From positions 62,001-126,000 of the forward strand of contig NZ_BCUL01000006.1 in NCBI RefSeq assembly GCF_001591265.1: DNA of 64,000 nucleotides. The letters run 5' to 3'. Source of the stretch: Moraxella atlantae NBRC 14588. Lineage in GTDB: Bacteria; Pseudomonadota; Gammaproteobacteria; Pseudomonadales; Moraxellaceae. Each line of letters opens with the position of its first letter. Within the stretch, counting starts at the first letter, position 1. Below are positions 1 through 11,726 of the stretch, piece after piece. Both the position numbers and the translations under genes were made by a program. Below the pieces are notes generated by a model, which had not been told where the DNA came from, searched no databases, and saw nothing but the letters and a program-made list of their open reading frames with translations.

Positions 1-1380
1 GGCGATTACTTCGGTGTCATAATCTTGCCACGGTTTGCCGTCAATTGTCGGTGGCACAAATGGCAAAATTAACTCACAGGTATCAAGCAGCATTTTACGC
101 GCCTCAATCGCACCGACCACGCACTCATGCCACATACGCTGCCCTGCCTTGCCTTCATGCATTTTGGCATTGACATCCAGTGAAGCAAATAGCGGATAAA
201 ACGGGCTTGTCGAGACGTGCATCATAAACGAATTATTAAAGCGTTTGTGATTGACATAACGCGCCTGCCCACGAATATGGTTGTCTTTTTTGTGGATCTG
301 TGAGGCTTGCGAAAACCCTGCCTGCTGCTTGTGTACCGATTGGGTCACCAAAATACCTGGATCATCTTCGCCCAACTCAAGCAGCAACGGCGAACAATCG
401 CGCATCATCGGGATAAACTGCTCATAGCCGACCCACGCGCTATCAAACAAAATGTAATCGCACAAATGCCCAATTTTTTCTACCACTTGGCGCGCATTGT
501 AAATCGTGCCATCATACGTACCCAACTGAATCACCGCCAAACGCAGCGGACGTGGTGCATCAGCACGTTCAGGCGCGACCTCACGAATACGCGCACGAAT
601 TTCAGCTTCCTCAAAACAATACGCAGGAATACCGCCGATCAAGCCGTACGCGTTGCGGTCGGTTTCTAGATACACAGGCGTACCGCCTGCCATCGTTAGC
701 GCGCCTTGATACACCGATTTATGATTATTACGGTCAAACAACACCAAATCGCCGTGCGTCACCAACGCCCCAATGGCGATTTTGTTTGATGATGACGTGC
801 CATTGAGCACAAAATACGTCTTATCTGCATTAAACACCTTGGCGGCATGGGCTTGCGCCTCATAGGCAGGGCCTTCATGAATCAGCAAATCGCCTAAACG
901 TACATCGGCGTTGCACGAATCGGCGCGAAACAACGGCTCGCCAAAATACAAATAAAACCGCCGCCCCGATGGATGCTTGCGAAAAAACTGCCCACCTTGG
1001 TGCCCTGGGCAATCAAACGCCGCGTTGCCGTAATCGGTGTACTCCATCAATGCCTGAAAAAACGGCGGATCCAGCGTGGCGATATAATCACTTGCCGCGG
1101 CATTGACTAACTGCCCGTTGTAATACTTTTGGTCATCGGCAAGCTCAAGCACACCATATACATGCGGCAGCCACTCATCGGGCACGCTATCGCCGTACTT
1201 GATCGCCACAAACGTTGGGATATCAAAGCCCAAACTGTCCAATTCCTCATGCACAAACGGCAAATCCGCCATCGTCACCACCACCGCCGCGATGTTGGTA
1301 AAATCTGTCGAATCCAGCCCAATCGTGCGATAATTAACATTTAAAGCATATTCAATGCCTGCGCTGATGGCGATTTTCAT
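1..1380 (-). CDS. speC: Ornithine decarboxylase, inducible/biosynthetic SpeC type (3' end outside window)
   Basis: PLP-dependent decarboxylase converting ornithine to putrescine, the first step of polyamine synthesis; cytoplasmic. My translation of the minus strand gives 460 residues that follow E. coli SpeC closely as I remember it: an N-terminal wing domain (residues 1-100), the CPGHQ-type motif near 125, LNGTSSSNK near 190, and the PLP-lysine segment SVHKQQAGFS with the lysine at residue 351. The ATG at 1380 is preceded by GGGAG at suitable distance. The family is about 700-730 aa, so roughly 260 C-terminal residues lie beyond the window edge. It runs away from the tRNA-Glu gene and has its own upstream region. 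Function is confident from the length of the match. Confidence 0.93.
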   Translation of the reverse strand, partial: MKIAISAGIEYALNVNYRTIGLDSTDFTNIAAVVVTMADLPFVHEELDSLGFDIPTFVAIKYGDSVPDEWLPHVYGVLELADDQKYYNGQLVNAAASDYIATLDPPFFQALMEYTDYGNAAFDCPGHQGGQFFRKHPSGRRFYLYFGEPLFRADSCNADVRLGDLLIHEGPAYEAQAHAAKVFNADKTYFVLNGTSSSNKIAIGALVTHGDLVLFDRNNHKSVYQGALTMAGGTPVYLETDRNAYGLIGGIPAYCFEEAEIRARIREVAPERADAPRPLRLAVIQLGTYDGTIYNARQVVEKIGHLCDYILFDSAWVGYEQFIPMMRDCSPLLLELGEDDPGILVTQSVHKQQAGFSQASQIHKKDNHIRGQARYVNHKRFNNSFMMHVSTSPFYPLFASLDVNAKMHEGKAGQRMWHECVVGAIEARKMLLDTCELILPFVPPTIDGKPWQDYDTEVIA

Positions 1381-1429
1381 CGTCGTTGCTCCCGCTGCAT
1401 CTGGCTAACTGCCGTCTGGCAATTATTTC

Positions 1430-1459
1430 ATTATCATATAAAAAGTGAGTCGTTGAAAA
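1430..1459 (-). promoter_or_regulatory. Candidate sigma70 promoter for speC
   Basis: On the minus strand TTTTCA (1459-1454) and GATAAT (1435-1430) are separated by 18 bases, about 50 bp upstream of the speC ATG. The -10 matches consensus at 5 of 6 positions and the -35 at 4 of 6. Inferred by eye only. Confidence 0.4.
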
Positions 1460-1613
1460 GATAAAACCTAAAGCTAACAAACCATCAATTTTTGCCGCCT
1501 ATCTTACCCGAAAAGCTGCGCCAACACCACCCAAACACACATAGCCTGTATTTATCACATCGGCAACATGTGACCGTCACAAAAAAAATTTGGCAAAAAT
1601 CGCATAAAAATAC

Positions 1614-1642
1614 TTGACGCGTCCTGCCAAAACCACTATCAT
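1614..1642 (+). promoter_or_regulatory. Promoter of tRNA-Glu
   Basis: TTGACG at 1614-1619 and TATCAT at 1637-1642 with a 17-base spacer. Predicted start is near 1649, about 45 bases upstream of the mature tRNA, so the precursor would have a short 5' leader. The strong -35 fits a stable-RNA promoter. The 1381-1694 gap otherwise holds only the speC promoter. Confidence 0.7.
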
Positions 1643-1694
1643 ATACTTCCCGCTTGGGCAAGGTGCTTTATAGCACATCCTAATAGTCTTCTGC

Positions 1695-1770
1695 GTCCCC
1701 ATCGTCTAGAGGCCTAGGACATCGCCCTTTCACGGCGGTAACCGGGGTTCGAATCCCCGTGGGGACGCCA
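1695..1770 (+). tRNA. tRNA-Glu (anticodon TTC)
   Basis: A 76-nt cloverleaf with acceptor stem GTCCCCA/TGGGGAC, an anticodon loop CCTTTCACG giving TTC, a T-arm with GGTTCGAATCC, and a genome-encoded CCA end. It stands alone, with a promoter upstream and a terminator downstream. Anticodon and stems read directly from the sequence. Confidence 0.97.
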
Positions 1771-1778
1771 CTTATTTC

Positions 1779-1815
1779 AAAATCGCCCGTCTATTGAGAT
1801 GGGCGATTTTTTTGT
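1779..1815 (+). terminator. Rho-independent terminator after tRNA-Glu
   Basis: AAAATCGCCC (1779-1788) pairs with GGGCGATTTT (1801-1810), followed by a T run. It ends the tRNA transcript and, read on the other strand, could also serve ispD, whose stop is at 1846. Confidence 0.85.
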
Positions 1816-1845
1816 GTCAAATTTGCCAGCAACACGACGACACCA

Positions 1846-2595
1846 CTAAGTGTGCACGAGCCACGCCTCAGCAAATACGATATCTTCGGCAAAGGTCAGC
1901 TTAATGTTGCTGTGGCTACCCTCAACCAACAACGGATAATCGCATGGCTGTGTCGCAAAATGCTCAAACAAACTGGCTTCATCGGTAAAGCCTAGCCCCA
2001 ACGTTTGTGCCTGCTGCAAATAATCCAACAATTTAGCAATCGGGAACAACTGCGGTGTTTGCGCCAACCACAGCTCATTGCGCGCCAAGGTGGCTGCCGC
2101 CAAAGTTTGTCCGTTTTGTACGGCGGCGCGTTTGACAGTATCGCGCACGGGTACTGCCAGCAGTCCGCCTGCTACCTGTTGCGTCGCCTGTGCAATCAGC
2201 CGCGTGACATCCGTCGCTTGCACACACGGACGCGCTGCGTCATGAATCAGCACCCAATCATCGGCACTGTCAAAACCTGCCTGCCAAATTGCTTGCACGC
2301 CGTGGCGCACCGAATCCATCCGTTCTGCTCCCCCCTCAACCCAAGTAGTCGGCAGGGCAAAATCCAGCGTTTTGGCAATGTCATCATCACGCGCAATCAC
2401 GATGTGGCAGTGCGTGATCGGCGCAACCTGAGCCAATGCCGCCACACTGTGTTGTAACACAGTCTGATCATGAATGCGCGTATACTGTTTGGGTAGGCTT
2501 CCCCCAAAACGCTTGCCCACACCTGCAGCAACGATCAACGCGTGAATGCGCGGCGTGGCGACGGTTTGGGCAGACTTTGAGGCAAACTTTGGCAT
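1846..2595 (-). CDS. ispD: 2-C-methyl-D-erythritol 4-phosphate cytidylyltransferase
   Basis: Third enzyme of the MEP isoprenoid pathway: joins CTP and MEP to give CDP-ME; cytoplasmic. The 249 residues show the nucleotide-binding start ALIVAAGVGKRFGG (about residues 19-32) with the lysine of LPKQY, the HDAARP motif near 120, and the TPQ motif (LAQTPQLF) near 178. Length is slightly above the usual 225-240 because of a short N-terminal extension. It lies 29 bp downstream of ftsB, the pairing seen in many gammaproteobacteria, and is the last gene of this minus-strand block. ispF is not next to it here. Confidence 0.95.
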   Translation of the reverse strand: MPKFASKSAQTVATPRIHALIVAAGVGKRFGGSLPKQYTRIHDQTVLQHSVAALAQVAPITHCHIVIARDDDIAKTLDFALPTTWVEGGAERMDSVRHGVQAIWQAGFDSADDWVLIHDAARPCVQATDVTRLIAQATQQVAGGLLAVPVRDTVKRAAVQNGQTLAAATLARNELWLAQTPQLFPIAKLLDYLQQAQTLGLGFTDEASLFEHFATQPCDYPLLVEGSHSNIKLTFAEDIVFAEAWLVHT

Positions 2596-2624
2596 AGTTT
2601 TGCAAAATAGATGATATGAGTAAA

Positions 2625-2957
2625 TTAAGGTGAGGGACGGCTGACGGTGCTATCAGGGCTATAGACTTGCTCGGCGGTGGACATCTGGACAAACGTTTCA
2701 CCCGATTTAATCAGCCCCAAATCCACGCGCGCATGCTCTTCTACCGCCTCCAAACCGTTTTTGAGGTCATTGACATCGGCGGCTAGCACGGCATTGGCCT
2801 TTTGTTGTTCGCTATTGATGTAGCGTTGTTCGTTGATTTGCTGATTGATTTTTGCCACATCGCCATGCCCATTGACGCCAAACCAATATTGCCACTGCAA
2901 CGCCAACAGTACGGCAATGGCAAACACAATCATCAAAAGTTGGCGGATATGGGTCAT
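2625..2957 (-). CDS. ftsB: Cell division protein FtsB
   Basis: Small bitopic divisome protein that forms the FtsQ-FtsL-FtsB complex in the inner membrane. 110 residues: a short cytoplasmic start, one membrane span (about residues 7-26), then a periplasmic coiled coil (about 33-75, with N-x-x-L heptads and NDLKNGLEAVEEHARVDLG typical of FtsB). I chose the ATG at 2957; a longer frame exists only from a TTG. Followed after 29 bp by ispD, so the two are probably co-transcribed. The 204-bp gap to eno contains a terminator, suggesting a separate promoter for ftsB-ispD. Confidence 0.92.
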   Translation of the reverse strand: MTHIRQLLMIVFAIAVLLALQWQYWFGVNGHGDVAKINQQINEQRYINSEQQKANAVLAADVNDLKNGLEAVEEHARVDLGLIKSGETFVQMSTAEQVYSPDSTVSRPSP

Positions 2958-3080
2958 GGGGTACAATCAACAGCTGGCAATAAAAACGCGGTCAAAACTT
3001 GGCATAAGAGAGCTAAAACTTGCGCTTCATTCTAGCAAATCAAGGCAGCAATGATAAGCGTTTTTGCACCGCTTGAGCGC

Positions 3081-3118
3081 AAAAAACCAAAGGTGCACCT
3101 GTGGCACACCTTTTTTCA
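3081..3118 (-). terminator. Terminator downstream of eno
   Basis: AAAGGTG (3089-3095) and CACCTTT (3106-3112) flank an inner TGC/GCA pairing, with T-rich sequence on both sides. On the minus strand it follows the eno stop at 3162, and it could also work on the plus strand. Confidence 0.55.
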
Positions 3119-3161
3119 ATTACTTGATACTTTGATTTAAGCGATTTTATAGCTTACAGTC

Positions 3162-4496
<1,335 letters not shown>

Positions 4497-4557
4497 TTAC
4501 ACAAGTTTCGGCGAAAAAAAATAAAACCAATAAAAATAAGCAGTGTAAATGGTGCTA

Positions 4558-6927
4558 TCATACCACAGTCGGCGCAGATTTGTCGGCAATCATGCGCGTA
4601 TCGGCGGGCATCAAATGGCTTGCGCTGGGTGCATGCCAACGGTTGAGCCTGATGGCATTAAACAACACCGACAACGAGCTCATCGCCATTGCTGCTGCGG
4701 CAATCATTGGGTTGAGCAGTCCAAACGCCGCCAATGCCATGCCGATGGCGTTATAAATAAAGGCAAAAAACAGATTTTGCCGAATAGTGCGTAGGGTTGC
4801 ACGGGCGATTTGTAACGCCGCGGTCAGCTGCTGTAAACCACCGCCAAGCAGACGCGCTGCTGCACTGTGATTGGCAATATCAGTAGCATGGGCAACAGCA
4901 AAGCTGGCATCTGCCACCGCCAACGCTGGCGCGTCGTTGATACCATCACCGACCATCGCCACACGCTGACCTTGCGCTTGCAACGCACGAATACGATCGG
5001 CTTTATCCGTTGGGCGCAGATCGCCGCATGCGTGATTAAGGTCTAGATGCAATTCATCGGCAATATGCTGCACCACGCTGGGCTTATCACCGCTCAATAG
5101 CCACACGCCAAGCCCCATACCTTGCCAATCTGCCAAGGCTTGTGCTGCCTCAGGCTTGAGCGCGTCAGCTAAGGCAAACGCCGCCACAGGTACACCATCG
5201 ACGCTGACTGCCACTTGACTGGCGATTTGCCATGCCGAGGCTAGCCCAATAGTATCGGGCAATGTGAGCCCAACCCAAGTGGGACTGCCGATATTGATGG
5301 CAAAGTCTTTGCCTGTACTGTGTTGGCTAACATGAGCTTGTACGCCGTGCCCTGCCACGGTTTGCACATTATTTAAGCTAAAATCTTGACTTGGCGGTTG
5401 GCGCGTTTCGGCTGAAAAATCAGTAAGCTGCTGTTGGCTAAATGCGGTGAGCGCGCGTGCCAATGGGTGATTGGTGCGTTGTTCGATACTGCCAACGAGG
5501 TGTAACAACGCGGCGTAATCTAAACCTGTCGCTGCAAGATTTGCTGCTTGATACTCAGCAATCACTTGCGGTGTGCCTTGGGTCAGTGTGCCTGTTTTGT
5601 CTAGCACCAAGGTATCAATGCCGCCTGCCGCCTCCAATGCTTGCGCATCCTTAAACCATACCCCATGCCGTGCCGCAACACCCATGCCTGCCATAATCGC
5701 CGCAGGGGTGGCAAGCCCTAGTGCGCAAGGACAGGCAATGACCAACACCGACACCGCACGCAGCAGCGCGTCATCTGCCGTCACACCTGCTATACGATTG
5801 ACCAACCAACACAGCAATGCAAGCCCGACCACCACTGGCACAAACACCGCCGAAACCTTATCAGCAAGCCGCGCCATGTTCGCTTTGCTGCCTTGCGCAT
5901 CGTGCAAGGCTTGTATCAAATCACCCAATTGAGTCGCCTGCCCCGTCGCGCTAACGCGATACTCCACACTGCCATCGGTCACCAATGCGCCTGCTAACAC
6001 GCGGCTACCAGTATCTTTTTGTACAGGTAACGATTCGCCCGTTAAATGGCTTTCATCACACCACCCAGCACCTGCAACCACCTGCCCATCAGCGGCAATG
6101 CGTGTGCCCGTACCTGCCAACACCACCTGCCCACAGCGCAAGTCTGTCACATCCTGCACCTGCCAACTGCCGTCAGCTTGTTTGACTTGCACCTGCGTTG
6201 GCGTGAGGGTCAAAAGCAAATTGATACTGTTTAAGCTGGTTTTTTTGGTGCGCTGCTCGAGGTATTTGCCCAACTGAACAAAGCCGATCACCATCACACT
6301 GGCTTCAAAATACACGCCATGTGCAGGCGTGACTTGCCACAGATAAATAGAATACAACCAAATCGTCAGCGTCGCGAGTACCACCAACACGTCCATATTG
6401 GCAAGCCCACCGCGCACACTTGCCCACGCGCTGCGATACAGCGGTAATGCCGTGCCAAACTGCACGACACTTGCCAACACAAACTGCCATGCCACAGGCA
6501 ACATTGCGCCGTGCCAACCGACCAACATGCCAAGCATACCGACCAAAAACGGCGCAAGACACAGCCAGGTTATCATCAAGCGTAGCGGTGGTTTTGTGCT
6601 ATCGGCTACATCATCGGACGCGGCAAGCGCCGAAGTTTCAACCTGCGCGTGATAACCTGCCTTACCAATCCATTCGATGATGGTATCGGGATTGGTTACG
6701 GCAGCATCGTATCGAATTTGCGCCTGTTCATTGGCGTAATTCACATCTGCTTGTATGATGGCGGATTTTTTGTTGAGGACTTTTTCAATACGGCTGGCAC
6801 AGGCTTGACAGGTCATGCCATCGATGGTCAGCGTTAAAGCAGCCGCATCCATAAGCGCGTCGGCGGCGGGTGAATGGGTAGTGTTTTTAGGTGTGGGCGA
6901 TGAACGCACGGCTGCCCCCTTAAGCAT
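4558..6927 (-). CDS. copA: Cu(+)-exporting P1B-type ATPase
   Basis: ATP-driven efflux of cuprous ion from cytoplasm to periplasm; inner membrane. 789 residues from the ATG at 6927. One N-terminal HMA domain carries GMTCQACAS (about residues 38-46). About eight membrane spans follow, with the actuator TGES, the ion-site CPC (VLVIACPCALGLATP), phosphorylation site DKTGT, the NHPLA motif of the N-domain, GDGINDAP hinge, and a late span with MAMSSLSVLFNA, the Met-Ser-Ser signature of Cu(+) pumps. All catalytic motifs are intact. It follows copZ by 78 bp and precedes eno by 70 bp, so it is probably the last gene of a small copper module. No CueR-type dyad was evident upstream. Confidence 0.95.
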   Translation of the reverse strand: MLKGAAVRSSPTPKNTTHSPAADALMDAAALTLTIDGMTCQACASRIEKVLNKKSAIIQADVNYANEQAQIRYDAAVTNPDTIIEWIGKAGYHAQVETSALAASDDVADSTKPPLRLMITWLCLAPFLVGMLGMLVGWHGAMLPVAWQFVLASVVQFGTALPLYRSAWASVRGGLANMDVLVVLATLTIWLYSIYLWQVTPAHGVYFEASVMVIGFVQLGKYLEQRTKKTSLNSINLLLTLTPTQVQVKQADGSWQVQDVTDLRCGQVVLAGTGTRIAADGQVVAGAGWCDESHLTGESLPVQKDTGSRVLAGALVTDGSVEYRVSATGQATQLGDLIQALHDAQGSKANMARLADKVSAVFVPVVVGLALLCWLVNRIAGVTADDALLRAVSVLVIACPCALGLATPAAIMAGMGVAARHGVWFKDAQALEAAGGIDTLVLDKTGTLTQGTPQVIAEYQAANLAATGLDYAALLHLVGSIEQRTNHPLARALTAFSQQQLTDFSAETRQPPSQDFSLNNVQTVAGHGVQAHVSQHSTGKDFAINIGSPTWVGLTLPDTIGLASAWQIASQVAVSVDGVPVAAFALADALKPEAAQALADWQGMGLGVWLLSGDKPSVVQHIADELHLDLNHACGDLRPTDKADRIRALQAQGQRVAMVGDGINDAPALAVADASFAVAHATDIANHSAAARLLGGGLQQLTAALQIARATLRTIRQNLFFAFIYNAIGMALAAFGLLNPMIAAAAMAMSSLSVLFNAIRLNRWHAPSASHLMPADTRMIADKSAPTVV

Positions 6928-7005
6928 CAATTTAGCTATGCATCAATTTGGTTAAGTAAGTCACCTAACTATGTGGGCAAACGCATGTTTTGTCAAATCA
7001 AGGGA

Positions 7006-7221
7006 TTAGGCAATAACATCAAAACCTGCGTCTTCAATCGCCTCACGCAGCGCGGCAAGATCGGTTTGATTGTCATCAAAATCAACCTCGGCACGTTGAT
7101 CAACAAGGCTAACGGTAACGTTTTGCACGCCTGTCACTTGCTGCAATGCGCGTGTCACGCTTTTGACGCAGCCGTTACATGTCATGCCATCAATGCCGAT
7201 CGTAGTATGTTGTTGGCTCAT
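7006..7221 (-). CDS. copZ: Copper chaperone, HMA domain
   Basis: Soluble metallochaperone expected to pass Cu(+) to CopA. The 71 residues form one beta-alpha-beta-beta-alpha-beta HMA domain with the metal loop GMTCNGCVKSV (Cys pair at about residues 15 and 18). The ATG at 7221 has AAAGGA nine bases upstream. It lies between copA and a second HMA-like gene whose sequence aligns with it but lacks the cysteines. Family assignment is firm; copper rather than another soft metal is inferred from the neighbouring CopA. Confidence 0.9.
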   Translation of the reverse strand: MSQQHTTIGIDGMTCNGCVKSVTRALQQVTGVQNVTVSLVDQRAEVDFDDNQTDLAALREAIEDAGFDVIA

Positions 7222-7255
7222 GGTGCTATCCTTTTAAAATCTATGGTGTTTAGCC

Positions 7256-7546
7256 TTATAACTTGCCGCTATCTTCTAGATCATCTATCAGGTTGCGGTC
7301 ATTGTTTGGATTGGCAGGCGCATCAATCGGGAATGGTTCACTGATATAATCCACCGTGGTCAATGCAGCTTTAAAAGCATGCACCGAAGTTTGGGTATCG
7401 TCATACTCAACCAGCACACGATGTACCGCAGGGTCAAGGCGCATTGCCGTCACACCGCCAATCGTACCAAGCGCGCGCTCAACCGCGGCATAGCCTTGTG
7501 CATCGTCGATACCTTTTAAATCCAATGCCACTGTCTGAATTGCCAT
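7256..7546 (-). CDS. HMA-fold protein lacking the metal-binding CxxC
   Basis: 96 residues. The first 70 align with the adjacent CopZ: where CopZ has GMTCNGCVKSVTRAL, this protein has GIDDAQGYAAVERAL, so both metal cysteines are replaced by D and G. The following GGVTAMRLDPAVHRVLVEYDD matches the second and third strands of the HMA fold. The last 25 residues are an acidic, Asn/Asp-rich tail not found in CopZ. ATG at 7546 with AGGAT upstream; 34 bp ahead of copZ and 41 bp behind kdsA. It cannot bind Cu(+) in the usual way; a structural or partner role is possible but unproven. Confidence 0.75.
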   Translation of the reverse strand: MAIQTVALDLKGIDDAQGYAAVERALGTIGGVTAMRLDPAVHRVLVEYDDTQTSVHAFKAALTTVDYISEPFPIDAPANPNNDRNLIDDLEDSGKL

Positions 7547-7587
7547 ACGACCATCCTGTTTATATCATTTAATAAGTGTTTGCCGAA

Positions 7588-8487
<900 letters not shown>

Positions 8488-8561
8488 TTAGTGCTTTATG
8501 GTTAGTGCTTTATTAAGTTGCCCGCTTAGGTAGTTATATCAAACTGATTTTGCTCAGCCTA

Positions 8562-10280
<1,719 letters not shown>

Positions 10281-10361
10281 TTACCAACAATCACGGGTAT
10301 TTGGCAAAACTTTCTCAGCTTATCGCGTCTTCCCGCGTCTTCGCATTGATTTCATGCAGCA

Positions 10362-10445
10362 AACATGCACAACAACACGCATTGACTTCCTCCCCTCCCT
10401 AAAGTGAGGGGATTCCTGCTCCCAGACGGTCAAGCCCGACCGCAA
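10362..10445 (-). ncRNA. Predicted omega-RNA 3' part and guide, tnpB element copy 1
   Basis: In IS200/IS605 elements the tnpB transcript's 3' end is processed to an RNA that guides TnpB, with the guide taken from host DNA next to the right end. Here CGGTC/GACCG (10442-10438 with 10431-10427) and CCCCTC/GAGGGG hairpins lead to the GGAAGTCAA end, then about 20 nt of pyrG leader (10381-10362). Seen: hairpins and boundary. Inferred: processing and guide length. Confidence 0.45.
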
Positions 10446-11602
10446 GAATATTCTTACTAGCATTGATATCTCTATCATGCCGTGTGCCACACTTCGCACA
10501 AGTCCATTCTCTTATTCGCAAACCTGCTCTACCTTTCGGACTACTGGACGTATCGCCACAGCACGAACAAGTTTGGGTAGTGTATTTCTCATTGACGATT
10601 TCAAAACGGCAACCTGCGTGCTCGCATTTGTAGGTCAGTTGTCGTTTGAGTTCAAACCAACCTGCATCGTAAACCGATTTGGCTAGTTTGCTTTTTTTGC
10701 TGTTAAATTGGGTGGTTTTAACGTCACCAACCACGATTAGCGCGTTATCTTTGACTAATCGGGTGGTGAATTTGTGGATGAGGTCTTGGCGTGTATTTTT
10801 GATTTTGGCATGGATTGCCTTAACACGCTGTTTGTTTTTTGCTCGTTGGGCGATGGCTAATTTTTTAGCCCATGCTTGGGTCTGTTTGATTTGCAGTTTA
10901 TCACCTTTTGAGGTGGTGGCACTGTCTTTAAGCCCTAAGTCAATACCGATACTACCTGCTCCGCATTGTGTTTTAGGATATTCTTTGACGGTGATACAGG
11001 CATACCATCGGTTACGGCTGTCTTGGACGACCTCAAGGGTGTTGATTTGATACAGCGATAGATTGTAGCTGTCCCATAGGTCGATGATGAGTTTTTGTCC
11101 TTTGGCTAGGCTTAGTTGTAGTGTTGATTTTAAGCCCTTTTTGCCTGTTTGGTGGGTGGCAATGTGTTTGATGGCGGATTGTTTAAATGGTAGCCAACCG
11201 AGTGATTGACGTTTTGAGTTTGGGTTGTTGGTTCGCCATGATAGTTTAGCTTTTTTGCATTGGCGACGCGATTTGGCGTGAGTTTCGTTGATGGCTTGTA
11301 TGGTTTGCGAGTGCAAGCCAAGGAATTCACCGCTACCTTTGGTATATTCGTTTAGGTCATAGGCTGAAAAGAATTTGCCTGTTTTTTGTAGGTACTTGTA
11401 ACTCAAGTCATTGATGTAGTTCCATACGAAATTAACCGAACCGCTTAGGCGGTTAAGCTTCGTTATGTGTTTGTCTCGTATGCGTAGCTTGAGTGTTTTC
11501 ATGGGTTTATTTTAGCATACTTAGTATCTTATCGTGTGTAAGCATAGCTACTTAAGTTGCCTTATATCCACCGCCTGAAGTCGCAGGTTTACGGCAACGG
11601 AA
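10382..11602 (-). mobile_element. IS200/IS605-type tnpB-only element, copy 1
   Basis: About 1.22 kb containing only tnpB. Ends defined by comparison with copies 2 and 3: the right end is GGAAGTCAA on the minus strand behind a CCCCTC/GAGGGG hairpin; the left end begins TTCCGTTGCC and holds a GTTGCC/GGCAAC stem. The left flank is TTTATC, shared by all four family members and possibly the target/TAM. No terminal inverted repeat or target duplication, as expected of this family. No Y1 transposase in the window, so movement would need TnpA in trans. It sits directly behind the porin gene's terminator T-tract. Confidence 0.9.
10399..11502 (-). CDS. tnpB: RNA-guided endonuclease TnpB family protein (copy 1)
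   Basis: 367 residues. N-terminal helix-turn-helix/WED-like part, then a split RuvC domain: RuvC-I SIGIDLGLKDS with Asp188, RuvC-III RHDRDINAS with Asp345, and a zinc finger C312-x2-C315...C335-x2-C338. At the RuvC-II position, where classic TnpB has Glu in a VEDL-like motif, this protein has VVGDVKT (Gly259). Glu284 in GWFELKRQL could substitute, as proposed for TnpB groups with rearranged active sites. The stop codon lies in the loop of the right-end hairpin, so coding and guide-RNA scaffold overlap. Activity is not certain. Confidence 0.9.
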   Translation of the reverse strand: MKTLKLRIRDKHITKLNRLSGSVNFVWNYINDLSYKYLQKTGKFFSAYDLNEYTKGSGEFLGLHSQTIQAINETHAKSRRQCKKAKLSWRTNNPNSKRQSLGWLPFKQSAIKHIATHQTGKKGLKSTLQLSLAKGQKLIIDLWDSYNLSLYQINTLEVVQDSRNRWYACITVKEYPKTQCGAGSIGIDLGLKDSATTSKGDKLQIKQTQAWAKKLAIAQRAKNKQRVKAIHAKIKNTRQDLIHKFTTRLVKDNALIVVGDVKTTQFNSKKSKLAKSVYDAGWFELKRQLTYKCEHAGCRFEIVNEKYTTQTCSCCGDTSSSPKGRAGLRIREWTCAKCGTRHDRDINASKNILAVGLDRLGAGIPSL

Positions 11603-11604
11603 GA

Positions 11605-11640
11605 TAAAAAATCCACGTTACTGTGTCAATAACGCGGATC
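11605..11640 (-). terminator. Terminator of porin gene 1, abutting IS copy 1
   Basis: On the minus strand ATCCGCGTTA (11639-11630) pairs with TAACGTGGAT (11620-11611, one G-U), followed by TTTTTTATC, into which the element's left end is joined. It lies 87 bp after the porin stop. A second inverted repeat, AGCCTTTTG/CAAAAGGCT at 11667-11696, has no T-tract. Confidence 0.75.
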
Positions 11641-11726
11641 AAATAACGCAGCCCGTCAAATCGCTAGCCTTTTGCTCTTAAAAGTGGCAAAAGGCTCAAC
11701 CCAATGGCATAAACAACGGTTTAGAA

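Noticed and set aside
6398-6680. Two overlapping plus-strand ORFs of 84-86 codons within copA
   Set aside because: Both are shadows of the copA membrane-span region on the opposite strand, with no ribosome-binding site and unlikely composition.
10679-11050. Plus-strand ORF of 123 codons inside tnpB copy 1, with similar antisense frames in copies 2 and 3
   Set aside because: It is antisense to a well-conserved tnpB, its length varies between copies, and its hydrophobic content follows from the reverse complement of Lys/Asn-rich codons.
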